Source of the DNA: Guadua angustifolia
Taxonomy: Eukaryota > Streptophyta > Magnoliopsida > Poales > Poaceae
Assembly: GCA_036346375.1 (NCBI GenBank)
Contig: CM070517.1
Location: 14,673,161 to 14,737,160, forward strand
Reading direction: 5' to 3'
Length of the DNA: 64,000 nt
Positions 22,030 through 32,700 of this stretch are shown piece after piece. The position numbers and the translations under genes are program-made. Position 1 is the first letter of the stretch; every line of letters starts with the position of its first letter. The notes under the pieces were generated by a model that saw nothing but the letters and a program-made list of their open reading frames with translations, was not told the DNA's origin and made no database searches.

Positions 22030-22588
22030 TTTTCATATTACCTTAAAGAAAAGCAAACCACATTCTCCGATCTTGAGATAAAAAGACTAAGAGCAGCCAT
22101 TCGGCCAGTTAAACCTTGAACATCTTTTAATGTAGAGGGTGGTCTTAAGGATTCAATGGCCTTAATTTTCTTAGGGTTTACTTTAATACCCTGTGAACAG
22201 ACAAGGAAACCAAGTAATTTTTCAAAAGAAACACCAAGGACACACTTTTCTGAATTGAACTTAATTTTGTGTTTATTCAAATGATTGAAAGTTTTAGCCA
22301 AGTCTGACAAATGATCATAGCTAATTTTGATCTTTACAATGAGATTATCAACATAAACCTCAATATTATGCCCTATTTGACTATAAAAAGTCTTCTGCAT
22401 GAGTCACTGATACGTGGCTCCAGTATTTTTCAGTCCGAATGGCATCTTTCTGCAACAGTAGACACCGAATGGGGTTATGAAAGAAGTTTTCTCTTCATCT
22501 TCACTTGCCATGTATATTTGATGATAACCTAAGTATGTATCCAGGAAACTTATCAGCTCATAGCTCGCTGTGGAATCTACCAATCTAT
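22030..22588 (-). pseudogene. Reverse transcriptase fragment of Tat-1
   Basis: The frame 22038-22400 contains 'VYVDNLIVK', where the catalytic Asp-Asp has become Asp-Asn, followed by 'LGFLVCSQGI' and 'NPKKIKAI'. Further upstream (to about 22588) come 'PFG' and 'YHQI' motif remnants and 'LVDS'. The Asp-to-Asn change alone would abolish polymerase activity. The rest of pol and gag is deleted. Confidence 0.8.
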
Positions 22589-22852
22589 CACATACGGTTC
22601 TATCTAAAAACTATATGTGATCAACACATATCACAAACGGTTCGATATACAAACTGTCTGTGATCAACACCTATCACAGATGGTTTTAGATAAAAACATC
22701 TAGAACTGTCTGTGATATGTGTTTTCACAGTCGGTTCGAAAACCGTCTATGATATGTGTCGTATTATCACTTGCATATACCTACAGGCGGTTCAAAAAAT
22801 CTTCTGTGATAACATTTTTGAACCATCTGTAATAGTTTTCTTTGTAGTAGTG
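22587..22852. mobile_element. CACTA transposon end fragment
   Basis: At least five alternating copies of the 'cacagacggtt...aaccgtctgtgat' motif (mutated) lead to a terminus TTTGTAGTAGTG at 22841-22852, the complement of CACTACTACAAA. It closely resembles the subterminal arrays of the large CACTA element at 43706-60507. The opposite end is missing, so this is a truncated remnant. Its left edge joins Tat-1 directly. Confidence 0.8.
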
Positions 22853-23659
22853 TGAGAATAATGGAGATGATAGAACATGTTAATAACTTAAGTCATTTCC
22901 ATATATACATTCATGATGGAAGAGGTGACCTGTATAGGCCTCTATAACCTACTTGGTGTAGGCATGAAAGATCTATTTTGTTAGGCACCTCCATAGTATG
23001 AGTGTATGATAGGGTGCGACATTGATGGATATACGCTATGTGATGAGCATATAAGCATATATACATATTTGCATTGCATCGCTGATGATAGAAAGATGAT
23101 TAATGAGATAAATGCGAAAAATAGTTATGTTATTGTTTTATTATATACTTGCTAAGTCGTGAACTCAATCTTATTTATTTTAATGTTTTAAGTGATTATT
23201 GAAGGCAATATACATGGGATAAGGTAGTGCTATTATGTCATTTTGTCACATCATCTTCTAAAAATATATAGTTTGTGTTCACTTATGAGTAATAGAGTGT
23301 TTAGCCAATTTAGTTGATAAACTTTTGTAATTGTAATAATAGACATGCAAACTTAGTCAATTTTATATTAAATGAAAAGTTTAGTTATTTATTTATTCTT
23401 GATCATCGTCATTGCCAAAAGATAAAATTGCTCCCAGATGAATGTAATCTGGGTGTACCTAAGTATGAAGAATTGGGTATTTTCTAGCGCGTGGACTCGG
23501 GCGTGCTTAGGCGCATGGTTCCAAAGTTATTATTATGTTGTTGAATATATTGTTATGCAAATTATTGTTGTTGTTAGTTCAGAGTGGTGATAATTGTTTA
23601 GGTTGCTTGCTAAAATTATGGTTAAAATCATGGTAATCACATGAAGTGTTGGGGTGTTA
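22853..23659 (-). repeat. LTR fragment ending in TGTAACACCCC (complement)
   Basis: The right end 'ggggtgttaca' (23649-23659) is the complement of an LTR start of the type TGTAACACCCC seen in A and B. The body does not resemble the A/B LTR, so it is a different family. It lies inside the right inverted repeat of 13561-23770. The left border is not defined (CACTA fragment or earlier), and no internal coding sequence remains. Confidence 0.5.
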
Positions 23660-23770
23660 CAGTTATTTAATATGGTTTTTATAGATGAGGGTGTTAAATA
23701 ACTGGTTTTATTGTATGGAGGGTTATTTGGATTTTTTGAATAGTTTATGGAGGTAGTACGGACTTATTTC

Positions 23771-24600
23771 TAACTAGCCATGTGCCTGTGCGTTGCAACG
23801 AAAACTTAATCTATGATAAAAAAATTTATTTGCAAAGAGCACTAACCTTATTTGAATAATAAAGTTTACTCTAAATGTGTAATGGTTAAATGTTTAAATC
23901 AATTCATCGAAGCATACAGATTCCAAACACCTGTTTACAAACTCGACCTTAAATTATCTTTAATTAAATAAACTTAAATAATAACATCACAACACTTAGG
24001 ATTGTAAATTTGTAATGTCATAATTCGAGATCGATTGATCGACTGAGAGAAGCATCACCTGCTGCCCTATGGGCGCAAATGCGTTGAAGAGGTAGATGTC
24101 ATCAGCATGTGGCTACCACCATCAACGTCGTGCGTGGCTCGTACGCCTTACCCCGGTCATACTATAGCCCACCCTATGAACCAACTCCACCGCCTCCTCG
24201 CCTCCCCTCGCAAGCACCTCCCTTAACCTATTGAGATCATCCACCGCGGTGACCTCCAGCAGCACCGCTAGCCTATCTCGCCACCTACCACCGGCGACCT
24301 ACCCTTGTGCCGCATCGATAAGATCAGGAAGGTCGCCCATTATCTCCACTTAACAGATAAGCTCAACACATCTATCTACAGGAGAAGCAAGAAGCGGTGA
24401 GGTTATATAGATTCAGCAACCGAGAAGATATCTATGGAATCCAGATTAAGAAATCATCGAATAAGGAAAGTAACAAAAAGGAAAGAAGCAAGAAGAGACC
24501 TAACTCTATAAATCGGAGCTCTGCTTCCCTCGGAAGGTAATCAATTAATCCAATCCGAAAAGCATCGGTAGCAATCGCCGCCGATTCGAATGTCAGATCA
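23771..24600. other. Intergenic stretch with repeat-like start, no gene supported
   Basis: It begins with TAA and 'ctagccatgtgcctgtgcgttg', a wording common at the ends of grass MITEs, but no matching second end was found. A moderately GC-rich portion (24060-24360) has no sustained frame. 24370-24600 is AT-rich, possibly the 3' flank of the minus-strand gene. Confidence 0.4.
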
Positions 24601-24607
24601 ATGGGAG

Positions 24608-25985
24608 TCATGCATATTCAACAATAGAATTCATCTCCTTTTCCTGTTCATTAAGTAGCGCCTGAGCAGAAGCTTCTTTTTCGATCTTTTCCTTCTCAGC
24701 TACTTCAATTTCTTGTTGTGCAGTTGCCAATCTTTCCTCAAGAGTTTGGCATATCTATATAGAGTAAAATTAAAGATCACTTTTACTTTCAATTCAACTT
24801 AATTTTTTTTAAAAAAAAAGCAATATCTGACTATATGTGTCCAACATCAAGTTATTTTACATATCAGCAATTTTAAAGAAAATAAAACAAACTAAAGAAA
24901 ACATTTTATCGGCTGAAACAGGAATAAATCTCAACAGTAGAGAATAAGAAAGTAAAAAAGACACAAAAGATGAGTATTTCTTTTCCTTTACTGTTTTCAA
25001 GATCCAAAGTGGCTGACGAATTGAAAGCAGAAAATGTTAATACAAAGCAATGGTCCTGAGTAAGTTAGCACCAAGGCAACAAACAAAAGGATATTATTGC
25101 AGTAATGCAGTATTACTTACAGTTACAATGTTGTCTGAATGGCCAACATATCTCTTGACAGAAGCATCCTCACACACAACATACGTGGCATGGCAACCAA
25201 TAAACCAGTGGTCCAACAATTTTGCACGTTCTCTAGTAGCAGCATCAGATATCTGCAGACATTATGCCTTTGATGTAAAGATAGGTCATGCAATTTAACA
25301 ACAGATGTCTCGTAAATATGATTCCAGAGAAAGGGTGAACATTCAGCAATCCTTGTAGACTGAATAAATTCAGAGAACATGTACTGCATCATTTGAGCTG
25401 ATTTGCGTATCTCTTGACATCAAATCTTTACAGATTCTTTAATCCACATGATGCTGTAATACGGCATCGATCAAGAGGAACAACAACACGTTCGCTTTTG
25501 GTTTGGTGAATTCTGGTAAAATGTCAACTATCATAAAAGGAAGCGGCAATTGAGATGGACCATACCTTCTTCCTCATCTCACCAGATATCCTAGGGTCAA
25601 TGTAGATGGTGTCATTCGTAAAAACAAACACATCATGGTCAGGTTCTTTTGTAGGAGCCTGAAGCTGATGCTTCTGGGTTGCATCCGAGCTTGCTTTGTC
25701 TTGAAAAATCATTGGTGGAAGGCATGACTTCTCACTAACAGGGACGCCAACAAGCCGATTGAGCTCCCCGAGTGGCAGACCATTCTCCCCAATGTTCTTG
25801 ATACCATACAAGGATTCATCCAACCTCACTGTAATAGAAACACCATAAATTAAAGAATACCCTAATAATTTAGCAAAAACAGAAGAGGAAGACCTAATGG
25901 TGGAACTTGTCGTACTGTTCCTCCGCACGCAATCGACAAACCAGCCCAGTGTTACGATATCACATGTCACCATCGCCGCCGTCAT
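24608..25985 (-). CDS. BRCT-like protein fused to a coiled-coil C-terminus (possible 5'-truncated or chimeric gene)
   Basis: A four-exon model keeps frame: 25985-25916, 25828-25566, 25252-25121 and 24754-24608, all with GT/AG borders, giving about 203 residues. Exon 1 ends in 'VTLGWFVDCVR', the tryptophan end of a BRCT domain whose earlier part is absent. Exon 2 holds a linker with 'LYGIKNIGENGLP'. Exon 3 ('HWFIGC', 'TYVVCED', 'HSDNIVT') resembles the start of another BRCT domain. Exon 4 is Glu/Lys/Gln-rich, with heptads, and ends at the stop 24608-24610; it looks foreign to a BRCT protein. BRCT domains bind phosphoproteins in DNA repair. It lies head to head with TOP6B. Start and last exon are uncertain. 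Confidence 0.5.
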
Positions 25986-26711
25986 CTCGGGAGGTCATCT
26001 TCTCTGTCGGCTAGGGTTTAAGCGTCCATTGCCGATAGCGATGATTTGGCGCAAACCCAAGTGGCGCGGCAAAACACGATCAAAGCGATCACCGAGCGGC
26101 GATGTTCCCGTGCCGCCCCTTGGCGGCCCCGGCCTCGCCGCGTCGTCCATCTCCACGCGGTCGCCATCATCGTCGGCTCCCTCCCCGCTGCGCGTGTGCG
26201 GTGCATGGCGAAGGAGTGGCAGGTGCGGATGGTGGCGAAGCAGATGCATCGCGAGCTTCGCTCGGGGATTCGGGAGAGGATTCGCCCCGGGGATGCTCGC
26301 CCGCGGAGATTGCGGCTGGCGGCTGTAGGGACATTGCAATGGGGGACTGGAGATTGCGATGGGGATACGGGCCGCTTTCACATGATTGGAGGGGAGGGGG
26401 CAGGATTGGAGAATAGGGACACGGGGAGGAAGGAGCCAGGAAGGAAATCGGGATTACGGAGAGGGGAATCGCGGGGGGGGGGAGAAAACGCACCGCCGCC
26501 ACCAACTGTCAATTAAGAATAGTAGAGATGTTTTCACCGTAATTGATCTAGATCGTCCATTTTTTTTATGGACCGGCGGGATCCGTTGATCCGTTCCCTG
26601 TGAGGCTGTGTGCAGATCACATCACTTCATCTTCGGCGTTGAGCCCTCTTCAATTCTGCGCTCAGACCCAAACCCTAGCTTGCATTTCGATCCCACACCA
26701 CTCACCTCGCC
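25986..26711. promoter_or_regulatory. GC-rich divergent promoter region between the BRCT-like gene and TOP6B
   Basis: A compact 0.7-kb segment separates the two opposed start codons. 26040-26510 is strongly GC-rich and shows long overlapping ORFs on both strands (for example 26046-26516 plus and 25995-26381 minus), none with recognisable domains. They are most simply composition-driven. Just before TOP6B lies 'aaaccctag' at 26670-26678, matching the telo-box AAACCCTA common in promoters or leaders of plant cell-cycle and translation genes. Confidence 0.5.
26670..26677 (+). promoter_or_regulatory. Telo-box (AAACCCTA) upstream of TOP6B start
   Basis: AAACCCTA lies 35 bp before the ATG at 26712, inside the likely leader. 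In plants this motif is associated with expression in dividing cells. The functional role here is inferred. Confidence 0.45.
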
Positions 26712-29700
26712 ATGGACGCCGCCGGCGACGGAACGCCCGGCGTGACCAAGAAGAAGCCTCCTCCAGCGGCGGCATCCGCCAAGGGGAAGGCGCCGGGGAA
26801 GGGGAAGGTCAGCTTCAAGGCGTCGCCCAAGGCCACGGAGAGCAGCCTCCTCAAGCAGAGTTAGCTCCTTGAATCCTCATATCCCTTCTTTCCTTCGAGA
26901 ATTTCGTCTTTGTTTCTGTTCTTTCGGTTGATTTGCCCGGCAAAGTTTGGATCTTTCTTGGGTTTTGTGCTGCAGAATCGCCCGCCGAGTTCTTCGCGGA
27001 GAACAAGAACATCGCTGGGTTTGACAATGTGAGCTATTCCCTACGAATTTTTTGTCTAGTTTGGTGAAATGGTTAACATCGATGCGTATGTGAGGATGGC
27101 ACTTATTTGCCCCTGACATAACCACAATCTTATTTAAAAATGAACTTGGGGCATGCTCGGAAAAAGTACGTTGGCAAAGTCAAAGAATTTCCATTTAGTT
27201 CTAGGAGGAATTCTATTGTATGTGAGTAGAAGCATTTCATTGACTTAAAAACAATGCTGGCCAGCCTGGCAAATCTCTGTACACCACGATGCGGGAGCTA
27301 GTTGAAAATGCTCTTGATTCAGCTGAGTCCATCTCTGAGCTCCCTGATATAGAAATTACAATGTAAGTGATTTTAATGGGTATGCTTTGTGGTTTTTCTT
27401 TTAGCAATGTGGAAGCACACTCCATGTCTCTTTTTGTCACATTTTTCCAGAGAAGAGATCACGAAGAGCAAATTCAACACAATGATAGGACTAATTGATC
27501 GAGAGCGTGTTGATGAAGAGCTCTATGATGACTTTGAATCAGCTAAGGCTCGCGAGGTAACATTACCACAATTTTATTACTTGGAACAGTATTAGTTGCA
27601 TGAAGTTTTCAAATTGTTCAAATTGATGATACTTTTCCATATAAAGATTTTGTGGAATCCACTTAGAAGTGTCATGGAATTCACCCACTCGATGGCACAT
27701 TTTAACTTTTATTCTCTGGACTATCCACTTTTTTATTCTGACTGTATTATATAATTTCACAATACTTAGAAACGCCTAGCCAAAGAAGCACGTTTCCAAG
27801 AAATACAAGCTAAAAATGCTGCTCTTGGGAAGAAAATTAAGGAGGCTCCAGCTGCTCGAGGAAAAGGTCGTGGTGAGGCTGCATTTTTCAGAGCGACTTG
27901 CAAGGTATTGTCCATGATGACTTGGTTTGCATGACGAAAATCTACCTTAGCTTCTAATCTTGAATGTTTTTGTGGACTTAGGATAATGGTCGAGGTATGC
28001 CACATGAAGATATCCCAAATATGCTTGGTAGAGGTAAGTTTTCAATGGTATCTTTGTCCTGAAACAAGGGAACAAAACAATTTTAATTTATTGAATAAAA
28101 GATAGTAACATGCTGTGCAATATGACTGGAATTGTTGAAATTTGTGCAGTGTTATCGGGCACAAAGTATGGTTTGAGGCAAACACGTGGAAAGTTCGGAC
28201 TTGGTGCTAAAATGGTAAATTTTCCTCGCGCACATTGTGAAGAAAGAAGCTTTGTACATCCTAGATTGTCGTCAACTCCCATTTTATCTCAATATATAGC
28301 ATCCAATCCTTCTAAAAAAGAAGAAATGAAAACATTTAGCTGATTTCTTCCCTTTTCTTGTAAAATTTTGGACTTGTTTTCTTTCTTTTGGTACACTGCT
28401 GACTGTTTTATTGTTTGTATCAGATAGCGATAGTGTGCAGCTGTGCAATATGTTTGGTAGCATGTAGACATTGATCATCTTGTGCTGTTCTTTATCATAC
28501 GTTGTCTTTGCTTTCCTATATAGCCATGTTAGAGATAAGATCATAAGAACAAAATAAGTTTTGAGTTACAACTAAAAAAAATCAGTTTAGAAAATTTATC
28601 CTTTTTTTTTCACTTTCATGTTCAACCTTCAAGCAGTGACCAATGTGCAAATGTGTTTTCCGCTTGTAAACATGTGGGTGTTCTTATGGTTATGTTGTCC
28701 CATGTAGACAAGATGTTTATGACATTTTACCTCTTGAGTTAAATAGCTGTGGAAAGCTTACTATGAACATTGGACCTGTAATTAATATTCCAATGGATTA
28801 TTTTCTTATTCTGTTACTATGTAGCTGTAACCACGTTTGCAATTAGGAGTTTTTTTTGGCTGTTTTGTTCTGTCTAATTTAATTTACTGCACTTCATTGA
28901 TGAATTTGAGTGAGTTTAATATGAATTAAACAGGCACTTATATGGTCAAAGATGAGCACAGGCCTTCCTATTGATATCAAGTCATCGATGAAAGGCCAGA
29001 ATTATATTTCTTTCTGTCGACTTGATATAGATATTCATAAGTAAGTACAGCTTGTTGGATAATCCTCCCGTTCAACAGAGTAACTGACTTGTCATTCCTG
29101 TTTATCTTTATGTATGTCGATTTGTTAACTTCTGCATTATACGATGACTGATGTTGGTAAATCCTACAACTCAGAAATGTCCCTCATGTTCACTTGCATG
29201 AGAAAAGGGAGAACAAAGATCACTGGCATGGGGCAGAGATTCAAGTTATAATTGAGGGAAATTGGACAACTCATCGTGTGAGTAGCATCTTTTTTTTTTG
29301 GGAAAATTTGAAATATGGAATTATATTGGAAAATTCTAAATATGGAATTATACTGCCAAGCAAATTTATTAATTTGTTTTTTTGCAGTCAAAGATACTAC
29401 ATTATATGCGACAGATGGCTGTCATCACACCATACGCTCAATTCCTTTTTAAATTTCTCTCAGATGCAGCAGAGTATACATTTTCTTATGTGGTTATTTG
29501 TGTTCTACTAAATTGACAATCTTCTAATTCTTTTCATAATGGCTTCGGGTCTTGCAGCAAAAATTTGACAATAAGGTTTGCACGAAGGACAGATGTTATG
29601 CCTCCTGTTCCTCTTCAAACAAAGCATCACCCGTCTGCTGTTGATTTACTGCTGATAAAGCGCTTAATTGCAGAGACTACAAAGCAAAACCTTTCACAGT

Positions 29701-32700
29701 TCCTACAACATGAATTTGTGAATATAAACAAATCACATGCTGAACGTTTAATTGGTGAGTTGTATGATAATTCTGTGTGGTTGGGGGGTAGTCAGGGTGA
29801 ACAATTAGTAACATTTTTTGACGGGGAACAGTAGGGGAGGGCCCTACTGATAAATATTAATTAATATATAGTACATAATTAACTTAATTACATAAAGGAT
29901 CCACAGGATCCAAAAAACCGCTAACATAAGTTAGCTACTACTCAAAGCAACCAATTACAAAATGAACACTCATTTAATTTCTACTAATCCAGCTTTCCAA
30001 AAGCATCAACCATCTTAGAGGAAGTTCTGAACTTCAATAATTCCAAATCTATTAGCAGTAACCTCTTCCACCTGAACTTGTTGGGACTAGGCAGGAATTT
30101 TTTCAAAAATGCACTTATTTCTTTGGGTCCATATGTTCCAGCAGCCTAAAGTAATAATTTCCTTCATGAATATCTGTGCATATCCAGCTTGTGACTCTTA
30201 GCAAGAGGCAACATGTCCATAATCTCACAAGAAGAAATTAATAACATAATAATTACTATCTTCTGTGATAACCATGGACTTCTAGTCTTCCATAGTTCAT
30301 TTTTCTAGTATTATATCTTTTGGAGATTGTGAAGTAGACTGCCATTAGCAATTACATGTTTTCTTGCATTATATACGGTTGACTTTTGAGTTTGACTTAT
30401 GTTTCATGTGTTGCTGTTTTCAATATACCCTACTGTCCAGTGAAGTCATTTATTAAGGCCCTGTTTGGGAGAGCTCCAACTCTCAACTCCAGTTCAGAGC
30501 TGAAACTTATAGGCTAAAATAAAGTGAATTAAGTTTATATTTTTAGTCTAAAATGTAAACAAGATGATCTGTCTAAACACTCTTAATGTATCTACAACTC
30601 CAGCTCCATAAATTTCTTGAGCTAGAAATACCCTGCTCCACCAACTCCACAGATTTTGGTGGAGCTGGAGCTGTCCCAAACAGGCCCTAAATCCTATGTA
30701 AATCCTGTTTTTTGGACTGAAAATGTGGTTGTACTGTCATTACATACTCCCTCCATCCAAGTTTGTGAGGCTTATATTTTGAATGATCTTGTCCATAAAT
30801 GTAAGGCTTGTATGTAGATTTAATAAGACCTTTCCTTCTAGGGTTAATCAGATATATGCCACTGCAGGAATGGGTTATTCGAGATTTGCCATCGTTCCTT
30901 TCGTATTTCTAGATTTGCCATTACGAAACCGTGTTTATTCTAAATATGCCATTCTGAAGACACGTGTCACTACGGTCAAACCGAGCGCAATTAGACGATT
31001 TTGCCCTCCGCATCAAAGTCTTGTCGAATTTTGTAGAAATCTCCAAAAAGATCTGAAGCTAAGATTTTTACCTTGGTGACCGAGATCCTCATCTACCTCT
31101 GGTAAAAATATAAAAAATTAAAACTTACATTTAAAACTTTTGGAAATTCAAAAATAGAAAAATAAAGTTGAAAATAGCAATGTCAGAATTTTTAAAATTT
31201 AAATATAAAAGATAAAATTTTAAAACTTTATATAAGATTAATAATACTATTTCAGATCTTGATAAAAATTTTCATAAAATCTTAATACCATTTTAGCCTT
31301 AAATTAAATATAAAATAAAAATAGACGGAGGGGCAAAATCGTCCGAATGGGATGAGTCATGCGCTCAGTTTGACCAGAAATGACACGTGTCGCTTGCAAT
31401 GGCATATTTAGAATAAACACGGTTTCGTAATGGCAAATCTAGAAATACGAAAGGAACGATGGCAAATCTCGAATAACCGATTCCTGCAGTGGCATATATC
31501 TGATTAACCCTTCCTTTTTTTTCTATACCCCTATTTATTCTCTCTCAACCATATGCATTTATTTATTACCACCCACACAAAGTATATCTCTCATCTTCCA
31601 ACACAATTAAGTCATTTTCTCTCATACCTTTCTCAATTTGAATATAACATTAATACTTGTGCAAAGTCAAAATACGCCTTATATTTTTGGACGGAGGGAG
31701 TACTTTTGTAATCTACCTTGGCTTGCTTTTCTTTTTATCATTTCTAGTTTTGTATATCACATATTTCCAACTTGCAGGGGAGATGGGACCTGATTTTAGT
31801 GCAAAAATGACAGTTAAGAGCCTTACATCACAGCAAATAGTTCGAATACATCAGTTATTTCGACAGGCTAAGTTTGATGATCCCAGTGGCAATGTATGCA
31901 TTTCTTTCCACCTTGATTTGTTTCACCTATCAGCTGTTTATTTTCTACTTCATCTTTCACAAATATGCAATTTCGCTATCACAGCATAGAAATCAACCAA
32001 TTCTATAGTGTCTTAGTCCTGCAGGTGAATACAATTTACGTCTAGGTATCATTAAAGAGCTACAGCCCGATCTGGTTGCAACACATGCAAGCAGGTATAG
32101 CACTTTAACCAGAGAGAATTCCTGATTATGTTTCTATCTTAATTGTATTTTGGTTATCTTACTAACTTAATGCTGTCCTCTGTTTAGCCCTCAGGTTTTT
32201 GAAGGGCATCCATTTATTGTTGAAGCTGGAATAAGCATTGGTGGAAAAGATGTTAAACAAGTAAGGACATACTGGTTTCTATTTCTCCATGGAGCATTTT
32301 CTGCCTCTATTTATCATCTTCAAAGAAAATTCTGGAAAAATATTCTTTCTTGCTCCTTTTGTTGTGGTGCTGCACAAAGGAGAGAAACCCACAGCCACAC
32401 AGGCATAGTTCAGGATGAGTTGGTTTTGTTTTCAGTCGGTTTTTGTAAGATGCTCGGTCTTGGAAAGTCATGTGTCTCTAGTAGTTCACAATCTAGGTGG
32501 ATTGGCTAGTTTATTGTGTTAGGAACTCCTCTCTATGTAAGGGGATGTCAATCTATCTTGGTTCAAGCAAGAAACAATTTAGTACTCTATCCCTATCTAT
32601 ACACCTCCTCCCTGTTTGTCTCTCCCACATATCTACTCTTCCCCTGCGAGCTGTGTTACTCTCTCTCCCTCCCCTTGCTGTTCATCTCCTACCTGTCTGT

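Larger units (their letters stand above)
14387..22588 (-). mobile_element. Tat-lineage Ty3/gypsy element 'Tat-1', truncated
   Basis: Minus-strand pol remnants lie at 19937-22588 in the order reverse transcriptase, RNase H, a second RNase H-like domain, integrase. The doubled RNase H is diagnostic of the Tat lineage. Between integrase and the 3' LTR lies a 4-kb segment with a gene on the opposite strand (15131-19384). Gag, protease and the 5' LTR are missing: at about 22588 the reverse transcriptase runs directly into a CACTA end fragment. Many stops and frameshifts are present. Confidence 0.8.
13561..23770. mobile_element. DNA transposon with about 100-bp inverted repeats, filled with later insertions
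   Basis: The left end GGAATAAGTCC and the following 110 bp match the reverse complement of the right end (23660-23770): shared words include 'ataagtcc', 'agtccaaataa' and 'tatttaacac'. A TAA flanks both sides, which would suit a PIF/Harbinger insertion (3-bp TWA target), but the family is not recognised. Everything between about 13700 and 23660 is later material (Tat-1, a hAT element, CACTA and LTR fragments), so the original element may have been a short MITE. Confidence 0.6.
29755..31777 (+). other. Intron 11 of TOP6B (2.0 kb), a hotspot of small insertions
   Basis: This intron lies between '...HAERLIG' and 'EMGPDFSAK' with the phase kept (1). It is much longer than its neighbours because it contains a LINE fragment, a hAT-type MITE and a Stowaway element with a nested foldback (separate entries). 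Without them the intron would be only a few hundred bases. Confidence 0.88.

Noticed and set aside
26046..26516. 156-codon plus ORF upstream of TOP6B as a separate gene
   Set aside because: No domain, extreme composition, and an equally long ORF on the other strand; kept only as part of the promoter-region entry.
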